Assembly: GCF_963678635.1 (NCBI RefSeq)
Contig: NW_026971437.1
Span: 35,001-99,000, forward strand
Direction: 5' to 3'
From: Symsagittifera roscoffensis
Lineage: Eukaryota; Xenacoelomorpha; Acoela; Convolutidae
DNA length: 64,000 bases
Shown here piece after piece: positions 48,463 through 57,952 of this stretch (its first letter is position 1; each line of letters starts with the position of its first letter). A program made the translations under genes and the position numbers. The notes below the pieces were generated by a model, which was not told where the DNA came from, did not search any database, and saw only the letters and a list, made by a program, of their open reading frames with translations.

Positions 48463-48689
48463 TTAGACAAGTTATATGAATCGTACCTGTGGATATAATC
48501 AAGGGTTTTGGAAAGTTGGAGGAATAGTTCGAGTAGAGTGTAGAAAATTAAAAAAATGTTACAAAAAATGATTAGGATTATTAGAAAAGATTCAAGTATA
48601 TCAAAAAGAAATATTATAAAGGTTTCAAGTATTGTAAAAAAATGTTTAAGATTTATGAGTATTTGAGTAACTGATTGAGAGAAGAGCAT
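48459..48689 (-). CDS. Small membrane ORF 1 (76 aa)
   Basis: A very hydrophobic product rich in Ile, Leu and Phe (FIIFLFDILESFLIILIIFC), followed by a polar end (YIHRYDSYNLSK). It probably has one or two membrane segments. The stop codon UGA shares bases with the AUG of the next ORF, the arrangement used for termination-reinitiation. There is no copy to compare, as A and C lack this region. Confidence 0.4.
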   Translation of the reverse strand: MLFSQSVTQILINLKHFFTILETFIIFLFDILESFLIILIIFCNIFLIFYTLLELFLQLSKTLDYIHRYDSYNLSK

Positions 48690-49287
48690 TTAAGAAATGA
48701 TCTTTTGGTCGAATATTTTTTGCTGTTTGAGGCGATTTTCAAGTGTGGTCGGATTATTTATTAGTTTTTTGACAAGTGGGTTGAGTTTTGTAAAAAATTG
48801 TTGGGGGCAATTTTCATGGTGACTGGGAGGTCGTCTTTTTCTTTATTTTTGTTTGTCAAATGATCCGGGGTATGGTGAGATTTTTATACTTTAGGCTAAT
48901 TAAAATGTTCATTTTGTTACTTTAGGCTAAGTTAACAAATTTGCTTTGGGGGTATTCGTGGTCTGAGTTGGGGAAATATTGTTGATCTTTGGGTTATTAG
49001 ATAAGGGAGGGGTACGGTATTATGGTGATATTTATTTTAGTTGTCAAGTTGGAGTGGTTTGCTTATTTTTGACCTGGAGGTCGTAAAGTTATAGTTATAG
49101 ATGTGCCTGGAGTTCTATATTATTCGTCTAATTGGTCTTAGTTTGAGTTAGAGAAAGTGACGGATTGGATGAATCCTATTGGTCTATTTTGAACTAGAAT
49201 TATTGCGTACTTGTCAGCATGTTATTTTGAAAAATGTAAATGAAAAATGTTTCAAAGGTTTCAAGATAGTGAAGTATAATGTTAAAA
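48690..49287 (-). other. Copy D pol-to-accessory spacer
   Basis: About 600 bp with no open frame in sense. It includes a repeated CTTTAGGCTAA string (about 48891 and 48921, plus strand). A splice acceptor for the downstream genes could lie here, but I could not pick one reliably. Confidence 0.45.
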
Positions 49288-49761
49288 TTACTTTTGAAAT
49301 TCCACTTTCTTTAAAATCTTAGATTGGGGGATGAATATTTTATAGTTTTTACGTGGTTGATTTCGGAGTCTTGTTGTTTTTCTATTTTCTGATTTGTCGA
49401 TTTGTTCTTGGGGTATTATTTGTTCGGTCATTTTTCTATTTTTTCTTTGTTTTGGGGATTCTTTATGGTTTTGTGTATTGTTTTTGGTGGCGGTTGGTTT
49501 TGTGTTTTGATTTTCGTTGGGGTTATCATTTTGTTCTGTGTTTTTCAGATGTGGTTCATTTTGAATGATTTTTAATCCTGTGAAAGAATATAATTGAGTT
49601 AATTCGCGGAGTGCGTATTCTTTTGGGTAATAAGGTAATAGGTTGTTTCGATGTTGAACGATTTCTTTTTTGTTTGAGTCGGTAATTTTATATGTTACAT
49701 CAGTGGGTTTTGCAATTATTTGGTATGGTCCTTTTCGAAGGGGTTGTAATTTTTTAGAAAT
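49288..49761 (-). CDS. Integrase C-terminal extension beyond an in-frame UGA
   Basis: The pol frame continues open for 157 codons after the UGA at 49762-49764, to UAA at 49288-49290. It begins with KLQPLRKGPYQII, which fits the GPY/F module found at the C-terminus of many Gypsy integrases, then a HRNNLLPYY segment and a polar Asn/Lys/Thr-rich tail. Without it the integrase would lack a module common in the group. Either the stop is read through or this copy is damaged. Confidence 0.7.
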   Translation of the reverse strand: MSKKLQPLRKGPYQIIAKPTDVTYKITDSNKKEIVQHRNNLLPYYPKEYALRELTQLYSFTGLKIIQNEPHLKNTEQNDNPNENQNTKPTATKNNTQNHKESPKQRKNRKMTEQIIPQEQIDKSENRKTTRLRNQPRKNYKIFIPQSKILKKVEFQK

Positions 49762-52700
49762 TCATTTTTGAGTATTAAAATTAGGTATTAAAACAAATGT
49801 TCCAATTTTTAATTCAGAGGCTGGTGTAAAACGTGAATTGATTTGTTCATTAATGTTTTGTCTTTGTAATAACTTTTTTGTTATTTTTTGATAAATTTCA
49901 TTGTGTTTTTTATCTCTATTTAAAATCCATTCGGTGTGTGTACCGGAGGCTAGTTTAAGAATTTGTGGGTGATGAAAATGATCTTCATCGTGTGTATGTA
50001 AAGGTAGGTTATAACAAATTGAGTCTTTATTTGGTTGACAATAACCTTGTGCGTTTTTATGAGAATTTGCTGTAAACATTATTGGTTTGCGTGGTTTTTG
50101 GTTAAAAACCATTTCGTATGGTGACATTCCTAAGGTTGTCGTTATTTGTGAATTATATGCTAAGGGAAATAATTTTACATCTGCTGACCATTCGGTATAT
50201 TTTGTATCATTTCCGTTGATGATACATCTGAGATATTCTTGTAATGAACGGTTCATACCTTCGACTAAGCCGTTTGTCCAAGGTGCATGAGATGTACGTG
50301 GTTTGTGTTTAATGTTATATAAATGACATAGTGTGATAATTTCATTATTTATGAATTCTGTACCGTTGTCTGTAACTAAAATTTCTGGTAGTCCAAATTT
50401 TGCTATCCAGTGTTCATAGAGTGTTGTGTAAGCGTAATAAGCGTTACAATGTGGTACTGGGTTAAGTGCTACATAATGTGTAAATGCGTCAACAATTACC
50501 ATAATGTAGGAGTTTCCTTCGGATGAGGGTGAAATTGGTCCTTTGGTATCAAATGAGATACGATGATTAAAGTACAAACTTTGTCCTTTAAAATCTTGTT
50601 TTTGTGCTATTTGTTTTTGATTTGGGTAAGGTTTATTTAGTTGACATACTATACAATCATTGCATAGTATTTTTATCCAAATTGGTGCATTTGGGAAGTA
50701 AAAATTTTGTATAAAATTTGAATATGTCTTTTCTGATCCAGAGTGTCCTTTAATATTTTGTGTATGTGAAATATTAAAAGCTATAAGAATCATACTTAAA
50801 GGGAGACATGGAACTGTAGATTCATTCAGGTTATACTCTAAAAGGTCTGTATTTTCGTTAATTGTTGTATTATTGAATTTTCGAAAATATCGGAGGAGTG
50901 TTTTATTTCCTAAAATAGTTGTATCTGCCTTGACGGGTTTAGTTTTATATTTGTGCCATGATTTTAGTTGTCTAATTATCGGGTCAAGATTTTGATATTG
51001 TTTCAGTGTTGAAATTGTAATTGTTTCTGTTGGAGGGAGAAAAATGTTTTCAATTTCGAATTTAGATAAGGGTATTGTATCAAGTGGGTCGTGAAGGTCA
51101 AAAACTTGATTTATTGTGTACTTTGAATCATTTGTTTGTGGTCCTGATAAATTTATTTTATCAGTTAAATCTTCTTTTTCAATTAGTGGAAAATGGTCTT
51201 TTTTAGGCGGGTGTTGTTTTGTTCGTTTTTGTTGGGTGTTATTTTTTATCCATTGAGAATATGGGATTGGTTTGAAAGTTGATGTTCCAAGTAGATCAAC
51301 TTCATAATGATTATTTTGACAATCTAAATAAAGTGGGAAATGTTGTAAATTATTTATTTGTGATTGTTCAATATCAGTTTTTACTGCATATTTGCATTCC
51401 AATTGGGGTGATGTTTCGTTTTCTGCAAGGTAGAATTTTATGTTTTTGGGTATTTCAACTGTTGTTTTTCGTGTAAGTAATTCAGGTGGTGTATTTCGAC
51501 TTAAGGTGTCTGGTAATACAAGATTTTTTCCTGCAGTCCAAACTATATGTAAGTTTGGAAATTTCATTAGAATTAGTTGAAATCTGTAAACTCGGTGGTT
51601 TGGGTTAGATTTTTGTGTAAAGAGAAAGATGATTGGTTTATGGTCTGTGAATAGAACTGTTGGATGTTTTGATCCAAGTATCAGAAATTCATATTCTGTC
51701 AGTGTGTATATTATGGCTGTACATTCTCTCATTAGAGTTGAGAGTCGTAGCTCTGCTTGAGTGAATAATCGAGAATTTGCTGATATGAGGTTCATTTTAT
51801 TTGTACCATTATGTGATTGTAATAGTGCTGCACCGATGCCAAAGTTCGAAGCATCGCACATTGCATAAAATGGTTGATTTGAATCTGGAATTGTGTTTGA
51901 AATTTGTTCAGTTAAAAGTTTCTTTATTTCTTCAAATCGTGTTTGATGTTCTGTGTTCCATTCAAAATTATTTTGTTGTCTAAGGATGTTATAAAATGGT
52001 CGTAGATATAATTGCATTTTATAAACATATTTACTTAAAAAGTTTAACATTCCAAGAAATTCTTGGATTTTCTTTTTATTTGTTGGTGGTTGAAGTTTTT
52101 GAATAGCGTCAATGCGTGATTTCAATGGAGTGATTGTTTTTCTTTCTATATTATGTCCTAAGAATTTAACTCTTGTCAAAAAGAAGTGTGATTTATCGGG
52201 GGCGGCCTTCAGATTTTCGTTCTGAAGTATTTGGTGATATTTTTCTAAAACATTGAACATTTCGTCTTTTGTTTGTGATTGCATAAAAACATCGTCTAAA
52301 TAGGTGATTGCGTTTTTCTTGAGTATTAGTGGTCTAAAAATTTTGCTCATAAAAGCTGAAAATGCTGCTGGTCCTATGGATATTCCATAGAATAAGCGGT
52401 TGAATTCATATTGTTGGTTTCCGATAACAAATTGTGTTAAACGTCGTGATTGTTCATCTAGTGGCATTTGATTGTATGCACTATTCATATCGGCGGTTGT
52501 AAAGTATTTGCCGTTTATTTTTGTTAAAATAACTTGTATTGGTTCAATGGGCCAATTACATTTTGATTCATCTATAAGTGAATTGAGGTATCTAGCATCG
52601 AGAACGATTTTTAATGATTCTCCTTTAGCTAGAATGATAACGGGGTTGATAAATGTGTTGCCTTTTGGTTGTTCTTCTTTGTTTACTGGTGATATAATGT

Positions 52701-52911
52701 TGTATTGTTCTAAAATATCGAGTAATCTGTTCACTTTATCATGTAAGTGAATTGGTACTTTACTTGCTCTCTGTTTTTTGAAAACTGCGTCTGGTTTTAA
52801 CGGGAGATGTAGTGATGAACTGATTTTTCCAACATCGAATTTTGATGTTGCATAGACTGATGAATATTCAATTAGCTGTTTGGCTAACTTTTCGAATTCG
52901 TCTTGTGTTAT
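49762..52911 (-). CDS. pol: Pol: reverse transcriptase, RNase H and integrase
   Basis: The frame opens directly after the Gag-protease stop and has no ATG near its start; numbering here is from the GTG at 52734. RT: first catalytic Asp in TTADMNSAY (82) and YLDD at 145-148. RNase H: D294 (AMCDAS), E337, D364 (LFTDHKP). Integrase: zinc-finger residues H657, H664, C691/C694/C697 and catalytic D729, D789 (VTDNG), E825 (GLVEG), spaced D-59-D-35-E as expected. All catalytic residues are present. Domain order PR-RT-RH-IN is that of Ty3/Gypsy. It makes DNA from the element RNA and inserts it in the genome. Confidence 0.95.
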   Translation of the reverse strand: MTQDEFEKLAKQLIEYSSVYATSKFDVGKISSSLHLPLKPDAVFKKQRASKVPIHLHDKVNRLLDILEQYNIISPVNKEEQPKGNTFINPVIILAKGESLKIVLDARYLNSLIDESKCNWPIEPIQVILTKINGKYFTTADMNSAYNQMPLDEQSRRLTQFVIGNQQYEFNRLFYGISIGPAAFSAFMSKIFRPLILKKNAITYLDDVFMQSQTKDEMFNVLEKYHQILQNENLKAAPDKSHFFLTRVKFLGHNIERKTITPLKSRIDAIQKLQPPTNKKKIQEFLGMLNFLSKYVYKMQLYLRPFYNILRQQNNFEWNTEHQTRFEEIKKLLTEQISNTIPDSNQPFYAMCDASNFGIGAALLQSHNGTNKMNLISANSRLFTQAELRLSTLMRECTAIIYTLTEYEFLILGSKHPTVLFTDHKPIIFLFTQKSNPNHRVYRFQLILMKFPNLHIVWTAGKNLVLPDTLSRNTPPELLTRKTTVEIPKNIKFYLAENETSPQLECKYAVKTDIEQSQINNLQHFPLYLDCQNNHYEVDLLGTSTFKPIPYSQWIKNNTQQKRTKQHPPKKDHFPLIEKEDLTDKINLSGPQTNDSKYTINQVFDLHDPLDTIPLSKFEIENIFLPPTETITISTLKQYQNLDPIIRQLKSWHKYKTKPVKADTTILGNKTLLRYFRKFNNTTINENTDLLEYNLNESTVPCLPLSMILIAFNISHTQNIKGHSGSEKTYSNFIQNFYFPNAPIWIKILCNDCIVCQLNKPYPNQKQIAQKQDFKGQSLYFNHRISFDTKGPISPSSEGNSYIMVIVDAFTHYVALNPVPHCNAYYAYTTLYEHWIAKFGLPEILVTDNGTEFINNEIITLCHLYNIKHKPRTSHAPWTNGLVEGMNRSLQEYLRCIINGNDTKYTEWSADVKLFPLAYNSQITTTLGMSPYEMVFNQKPRKPIMFTANSHKNAQGYCQPNKDSICYNLPLHTHDEDHFHHPQILKLASGTHTEWILNRDKKHNEIYQKITKKLLQRQNINEQINSRFTPASELKIGTFVLIPNFNTQK

Positions 52912-52914
52912 TTA
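52912..52914 (-). other. In-frame UAA separating protease from RT
   Basis: Gag-protease and Pol share one reading frame, interrupted only by this UAA (context CAUUCU-UAA-AUAACA). The 59 codons from here to 52735 are fully open and read like a protease-RT linker. It is either a readthrough site setting the Gag-to-Pol ratio, as in gammaretroviruses, or a nonsense mutation. Copies A and C lack this region, so they cannot decide. Confidence 0.8.
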
Positions 52915-55900
52915 AGAATGTTGGAAATTAAACATTGTTAAAAATTTCTGTTGGTCCTCTGTGTAGTTACTTATGTTGAATGTAGGTTTGAAATATGGAG
53001 TTTTTGTGAAATAATCCGTATTTCTGTTTTCGTTACTTATTATATTATTTATAGATAATTCTTCATTAAGAATTGTAGATTGGCAAATATCTAGTAATTG
53101 GAGTATATTATTTACGCGATAGGCTTTTTCGTGTATTGGTGATATTGTAGCGTTGGTTTCACAATATCCTAGAAGTCCTAAAGGTAATGTTACTTGGTAA
53201 GGTGTGTTGTTATAGACATGTAAGGAAATGATATCGGAATTCGAATTTTTCAAATATTTTATGGATGAGATTGTGATTTTGAAAAATTTGTGAATAGGTT
53301 TGAATTCAAATTCTGACATATAAAATTTTTGTTTGTTTTGTTCTTTGTCATATTGGTGAACTTGTTTGATTGAAAAATTATAGATATTTCCTGATAGTGG
53401 TTTTAGGTGTTTTCTTTGTTGGTTAAATATCGGGTAGAATTTTGAAAAGAATGGTGGTTGTTTATTTAATCTTTGAAAAAATGTTAAGGATGTTTCTTTT
53501 GTTTTTGTATATTTATCTTTGATTAATATTTTACTATTTAGTATGTTAATTGTTGGTATGTACTTCGAAATAAATGGTATTCCAATGATATTATATTTAA
53601 TGTCAGTGATATGGAATATTTGTTTAAATGGCTTATTTAAAATTTTGCTTTGTTCCATTGTTCTGGTGGGGAGGAGAAATAATTGGATTTTTCCGTAGTT
53701 TATCAATGTTGATCCTTGTGCTGTTGCTAGTTTGCTGGAGGTTTCAAGAGGTGTTAGCTTTGGGTGTAAGGTTTTTATTTCATTCCATGTGGGGATGTTT
53801 ATTATGTTTGATTCTGCTCCTGAATCAATTAAAAAATCTATTTCAAGGTCTGGTGGTTGAAATTCTTTATTTCTTGGGCTTTCTAAGAGAAATGGTATTG
53901 TCCAAATTTTTTCTTTGGGTTGTTCTTTTTGTATATTTTGATAAATGTGGTTTGTATTCAAGCGTTTTGTTTTGGTATTTTTATTGGTTTGATTTGTAGT
54001 GTTAATCTCATTTGTTTCTTGCGTCGTTGGTGTGGAATTTATGGGTGTAGTGTAATAATTTTGAAGAAATTCTGATTGATTTTCATATATGTGTGATGAA
54101 AAGGGTTGTTCATATATGACAGATTCATAGTCATTTTCGACTTTTATCATATTGATAGAAAGAGTGTTTTCAGTATCACTTTCTGAATCTGATGATGTAC
54201 AGTTTATTTGATTGAGTTGTAACGTATCAGTTACTGTGTCATCAATACCTGGAGGGTCTGATGTTGTTTCTGGATTAGACTGTACTTGATTGATTTGTCT
54301 TTGATGTTTAGGTGTACTACTTCTGTGGCGATTATTAGAATTATTATAGTTATTATTATTCCGGTGTGGTGATTGGGAATAATTTCTATAACGATTATTA
54401 TAACTTGAGTGTCGATTTTGTGAATTATTTCTCGATCTGTTTTGGTAATTATTGTTTGGTCTGTTATAGTTCGATCTATTATATGAGTTATTCCTTGATT
54501 GATTGTTCGGGTAATTCTGGTTTCGGTTGTTTGAATAATTTCTATTTCGATTATAGGAGTAGTTTCTATTCCTATTGTATGATGAATTTCGTGATTGGTT
54601 GTTTGGATAGTAGTTATTTCTTGATTGGGAATTAGATCTAGAAACAAATCGTTGTGTATTTGAATTTGATCTGGAGTAGTTATTTCGACTATTTGGTCTA
54701 TTGTAGTGATTTTGTGATGAATTATACGTGTTTCTTCGTTCTGGTGATCTTCCTCTATAACTTGAATTATATGGTGATTGAGTTCTCGTGTATTTGGTAT
54801 TGTTCGGAAGTGGTTTTCCTGAACTGTTGTTGCTGTATACATTTTTGTTCGGTAGATTTTGATCTTTTTTCATGTACTGATAGAATGATTTATTCGGTTC
54901 TTTATATTTTTGAGGTTTGTTTTGATTGTCCTGTTGTTTTTGTCTACATTCAGAAATACTATGTCCGTATCGTCGGCAATAATTACACCATTTTTTGAAA
55001 GATGGTTTGCCTTTAAAGTTTGGGTGTTTTTCATAGATATTTAATATTTGAGTGATTTTTTCTGCTAGTTCAGTGTCAGAGTCATGACTGTTATTTATTT
55101 GTGGAGTAGTTGTATGGATGCTGTTTACGTATTGTAATTTTACAATTTCTGTTTCTACCAGTTTCATAGTGACGTCAGCTTGTTCTAATTTGTCTACTAG
55201 TTTTCGAAAATCTAAATCGGGTTCTCGAATTGAAGAAGGATGGGATGCTCTCTTTTTTATTGCTATTTTCCTTAATTGTGGTGTTAAGGTCATCATTAAG
55301 ATTTCTGTCATCTTTGTGTTTTTATAGTCATGTGTATTTAATGAATATGCTTTTCGAACTAGTGTTTCGATTCGTACTGCTATTTGCTTGATGGTTTCGT
55401 TTGGTAATCTGCGAATTTCATTACATAAAACTCTTTGTTGTTGTTTGTTTCTTTCGGAGTCAAACATTTTTGAAAATTCTTGTGTAAATCTTTTCCAGTT
55501 TGATTTTATTTCTAGAGGTAGTACTGAAAACCATTTTTGGGCTGCGCCATCTAAGGTTGTTTGTATTAACGCTGTGCGTCGATGTATCCAATTTTGATGT
55601 AGTGGCGTATTAATTGGTTCAGGTCCAATATTTAAAATCAGGTTTGCTGTTACTGCATTTAAATAATCTTCTACAGAGTATTCAGGGTCTGTTCCTGTGA
55701 AAACCATTAAAGGTTTGTTTGATGTTATTGATGATCCACCCATAAGGTATGGATTCATTGTCATTTGTAATGATTCTGCTGCATTTGGCATTTGAGAAAA
55801 ATTTGAAAGTTGGTTTCTTGTTATTTCATGTTGTTGGAGATAATATGGGAGTGGTATTTCATTTTGCATTTGTGATGGTTGATACGAGTGTGCAGTCATT

Positions 55901-57510
55901 GGATTTTGTTGTTGAATTGGTTGAAAAGATTGTGTATTAATTGGATTTTGTTGTTGAATTGGTTGTTGATGTTGTGCATCTATTGATTGTGGAGAAAAAT
56001 TTCTATGATTTGTACGTGTTCTCTGTATTCCTTGTCTACGATATTCTTGAGTATTTTGTGCAAATATATCTGGTTGTAAGAAATCATCATCTGAGGATAA
56101 ATAATCCATTTGATAAGATGTCTGTTTTTTATTTTTATTTTGTTGAAAAAATGGGTAATTTTCACTGTGATCCTGTGGAAGATTTGTTTGGAAATTTATT
56201 GAATTAGTTTGGGTCATTGGGTTATCCCAATTTCGAGATCTTGTATATTGGTTAAAATTTCTTTGTGGTTGATTATATGTTTTTGATGGATGTGTATAAT
56301 TATAATTATGGTCTGTAAAGTTGTTTCTAGTGAATGTTTTGCGTGTTTTTGATGGTATTGTCATGGGTCTGTATGTTTGGTAATCCATATGTGAATATTT
56401 AGGGGCAACCGAAGGTTTAACGGTTGATTGTAAGGTTACCTGTGTTTGTGAAGGATTTGTATTTCTTGGTGTTGTTAAATTTGGGCGTATTGGTGAAATA
56501 CTTTGTTGTGTAGTTGTTGTGTGTACAATTTCTTCATTTATGAAGTGTGATGGTGTCTGGATATCTTGTTGAGTAAGATTCCTAGTTCCATTGAGGTTTT
56601 CATTGTGTATGACTGTAGAGTTTAAACTATTATTTTGTGTATCGGGCAAAAATGTATTATAGTTTAATGGTGTTGCATCAATGGTTAATGGTATTACTTT
56701 TACATAATCTCTTATGTAAGATATCGTACTTATTGCTTGACTTGAGATTGATTGTGGGAAGCTTATAAATGCGGGATGAGACCATTCGGGGTCCCAAACA
56801 TAATCTGATTGTTCTGTGATAGCGGTATCATCGTTCGAGTTTTGGGGTCTAAAATTTTTTCTTGCTTGTGCAATTAAATCAATATTGTGTGTGAAATAAT
56901 CTATTATGAACCATGCCAAAATTTTTTGTAGATCGTGTTTTGTATGTTGTGAAACGTCGTCTTTCGTGAAATTTTCTTTAATGATGTTTAAATAACTAGA
57001 GAGTAGTGTGATTTCATGTCGTACTTTCAAATGTTTAGATGTTTCTGTCGGTGAGACATTTGTTAGTGGGATTTCGTTTTCTAATATCGAAATATAACTA
57101 TATATTATTGCGAAAACTTCATTGGTGAATATGGAGTTTGCTCTTTGCGAGTTTTGATATTGGATGCTTTTTATATATTCTGAAAAAACTTTTGAAAATT
57201 CTAAATCAAGATCGTCTGTTTGAATTGTATATTTTCTATTATTATGGTTTGGTGAGGTGAATTCTATGGAGTAGATTCCATACTGTTGCGTTATGTTGCA
57301 TATATCTTTTAAGTAGTGGTCTATGATTTGTCTTTTGATTTTTACATCTGGGAACTCTGTTTTACATGGACTGATTCCGGGTTCAAATAAATTTAATAGT
57401 AAATTTTTGCAAAATATATGCTGTCCTCTATCAGTGGTTGCATCTACTATAAAAGGAAAGATTTCATCATCATCTGGACTTTCTTCACCTGGGGTGTGCG
57501 TTGAGCTCAT
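52912..57510 (-). CDS. gag: Gag-protease polyprotein (1532 aa)
   Basis: Unusually long for a Gypsy Gag. In order: an N-terminal region (about 1-270) conserved in copy A; an Asn/Gln/Thr-rich segment; the capsid-like region from about residue 600 (VFTGTDPEYSVEDYLNAVTA through the NWKRFTQEFSKMFDSER stretch); one zinc knuckle, C842-C845-H850-C855; a tandem Arg/Asn/Tyr/Ser-rich tract (about 910-1070) likely to bind RNA; a disordered linker; and a retropepsin with IDSGAESN (catalytic D1229) and NIIGIPF near 1307. The start MSSTHTPGEESPDD is supported by the matching start in copy A. ORF-A overlaps it by 26 bases. It forms the particle and cuts the polyproteins. Confidence 0.93.
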   Translation of the reverse strand: MSSTHTPGEESPDDDEIFPFIVDATTDRGQHIFCKNLLLNLFEPGISPCKTEFPDVKIKRQIIDHYLKDICNITQQYGIYSIEFTSPNHNNRKYTIQTDDLDLEFSKVFSEYIKSIQYQNSQRANSIFTNEVFAIIYSYISILENEIPLTNVSPTETSKHLKVRHEITLLSSYLNIIKENFTKDDVSQHTKHDLQKILAWFIIDYFTHNIDLIAQARKNFRPQNSNDDTAITEQSDYVWDPEWSHPAFISFPQSISSQAISTISYIRDYVKVIPLTIDATPLNYNTFLPDTQNNSLNSTVIHNENLNGTRNLTQQDIQTPSHFINEEIVHTTTTQQSISPIRPNLTTPRNTNPSQTQVTLQSTVKPSVAPKYSHMDYQTYRPMTIPSKTRKTFTRNNFTDHNYNYTHPSKTYNQPQRNFNQYTRSRNWDNPMTQTNSINFQTNLPQDHSENYPFFQQNKNKKQTSYQMDYLSSDDDFLQPDIFAQNTQEYRRQGIQRTRTNHRNFSPQSIDAQHQQPIQQQNPINTQSFQPIQQQNPMTAHSYQPSQMQNEIPLPYYLQQHEITRNQLSNFSQMPNAAESLQMTMNPYLMGGSSITSNKPLMVFTGTDPEYSVEDYLNAVTANLILNIGPEPINTPLHQNWIHRRTALIQTTLDGAAQKWFSVLPLEIKSNWKRFTQEFSKMFDSERNKQQQRVLCNEIRRLPNETIKQIAVRIETLVRKAYSLNTHDYKNTKMTEILMMTLTPQLRKIAIKKRASHPSSIREPDLDFRKLVDKLEQADVTMKLVETEIVKLQYVNSIHTTTPQINNSHDSDTELAEKITQILNIYEKHPNFKGKPSFKKWCNYCRRYGHSISECRQKQQDNQNKPQKYKEPNKSFYQYMKKDQNLPNKNVYSNNSSGKPLPNNTKYTRTQSPYNSSYRGRSPERRNTYNSSQNHYNRPNSRNNYSRSNSNTQRFVSRSNSQSRNNYYPNNQSRNSSYNRNRNYSYNRNRNYSNNRNQNYPNNQSRNNSYNRSNYNRPNNNYQNRSRNNSQNRHSSYNNRYRNYSQSPHRNNNNYNNSNNRHRSSTPKHQRQINQVQSNPETTSDPPGIDDTVTDTLQLNQINCTSSDSESDTENTLSINMIKVENDYESVIYEQPFSSHIYENQSEFLQNYYTTPINSTPTTQETNEINTTNQTNKNTKTKRLNTNHIYQNIQKEQPKEKIWTIPFLLESPRNKEFQPPDLEIDFLIDSGAESNIINIPTWNEIKTLHPKLTPLETSSKLATAQGSTLINYGKIQLFLLPTRTMEQSKILNKPFKQIFHITDIKYNIIGIPFISKYIPTINILNSKILIKDKYTKTKETSLTFFQRLNKQPPFFSKFYPIFNQQRKHLKPLSGNIYNFSIKQVHQYDKEQNKQKFYMSEFEFKPIHKFFKITISSIKYLKNSNSDIISLHVYNNTPYQVTLPLGLLGYCETNATISPIHEKAYRVNNILQLLDICQSTILNEELSINNIISNENRNTDYFTKTPYFKPTFNISNYTEDQQKFLTMFNFQHS

Positions 57511-57952
57511 TTTTTCGTTTTATGACTGTTAATATGTAATTATTAATGTGTCGAATTGGTTGATTCCAATTGTATAAATGTACTGGTTTGTGTTTATACT
57601 GCTTTTTTATTCTTCTTTTTCCTCTTTTTGATGAATTTGAAGTTGTTTCTGAGTCAGAAAAATATAATTGATCGTGAAGTGGGCAATTTTTATCTATTGA
57701 TTCTTTTAGTTTGTAAAGTTCGTCTAAACTGTTGGTTTCTGATTCTGAAAATGCGTTTCGATTTTTTTAAAATCTTTTTCGTGTTATTTGTCTTTGTTTC
57801 GTTATTATTTTTCTTTTTAGTGTTTGTCGTTTTGTTCGAATGTATCCAACTGTTTGTGTATGAGGTGTGATTACAAGGTCGTATTTTTTGTTATCTATTT
57901 CACAATTGTGTAAAACGATTGTTTGTTTATTTCCTAGGTTTTTAAATGACAT
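57485..57952 (-). CDS. ORF-A: basic protein ORF between leader and gag, with an internal UAA
   Basis: The start MSFKNLGNKQTIV is shared with copies A and C (pattern MSxNxLGxKQT). In this copy the frame is stopped by UAA at 57767-57769, leaving 61 aa, but the same frame stays open beyond it to UGA at 57485-57487. The second part has an acidic serine motif FSDSETTSNSSKRGKRR also kept in copy A. Copies A and C have sense codons (UCA, UUA) where this copy has UAA, so the stop is probably a private mutation, unless it is read through. The end overlaps the start of gag by 26 bases in a different frame. Function unknown; basic, possibly RNA-binding. Confidence 0.6.

Noticed and set aside
53628..53999. 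123-codon plus-strand hydrophobic ORF opposite gag-protease
   Set aside because: Antisense shadow. Asn/Lys/Gln/Thr-rich sense codons read as Phe/Leu/Val/Cys on the other strand, and many such frames occur opposite copy D.
54231..54842. 203-codon minus-strand frame overlapping gag, rich in Ile, Thr and His
   Set aside because: It is the shifted reading of the low-complexity Arg/Asn/Tyr tract; its composition follows directly from those codons and it has no conserved start in other copies.
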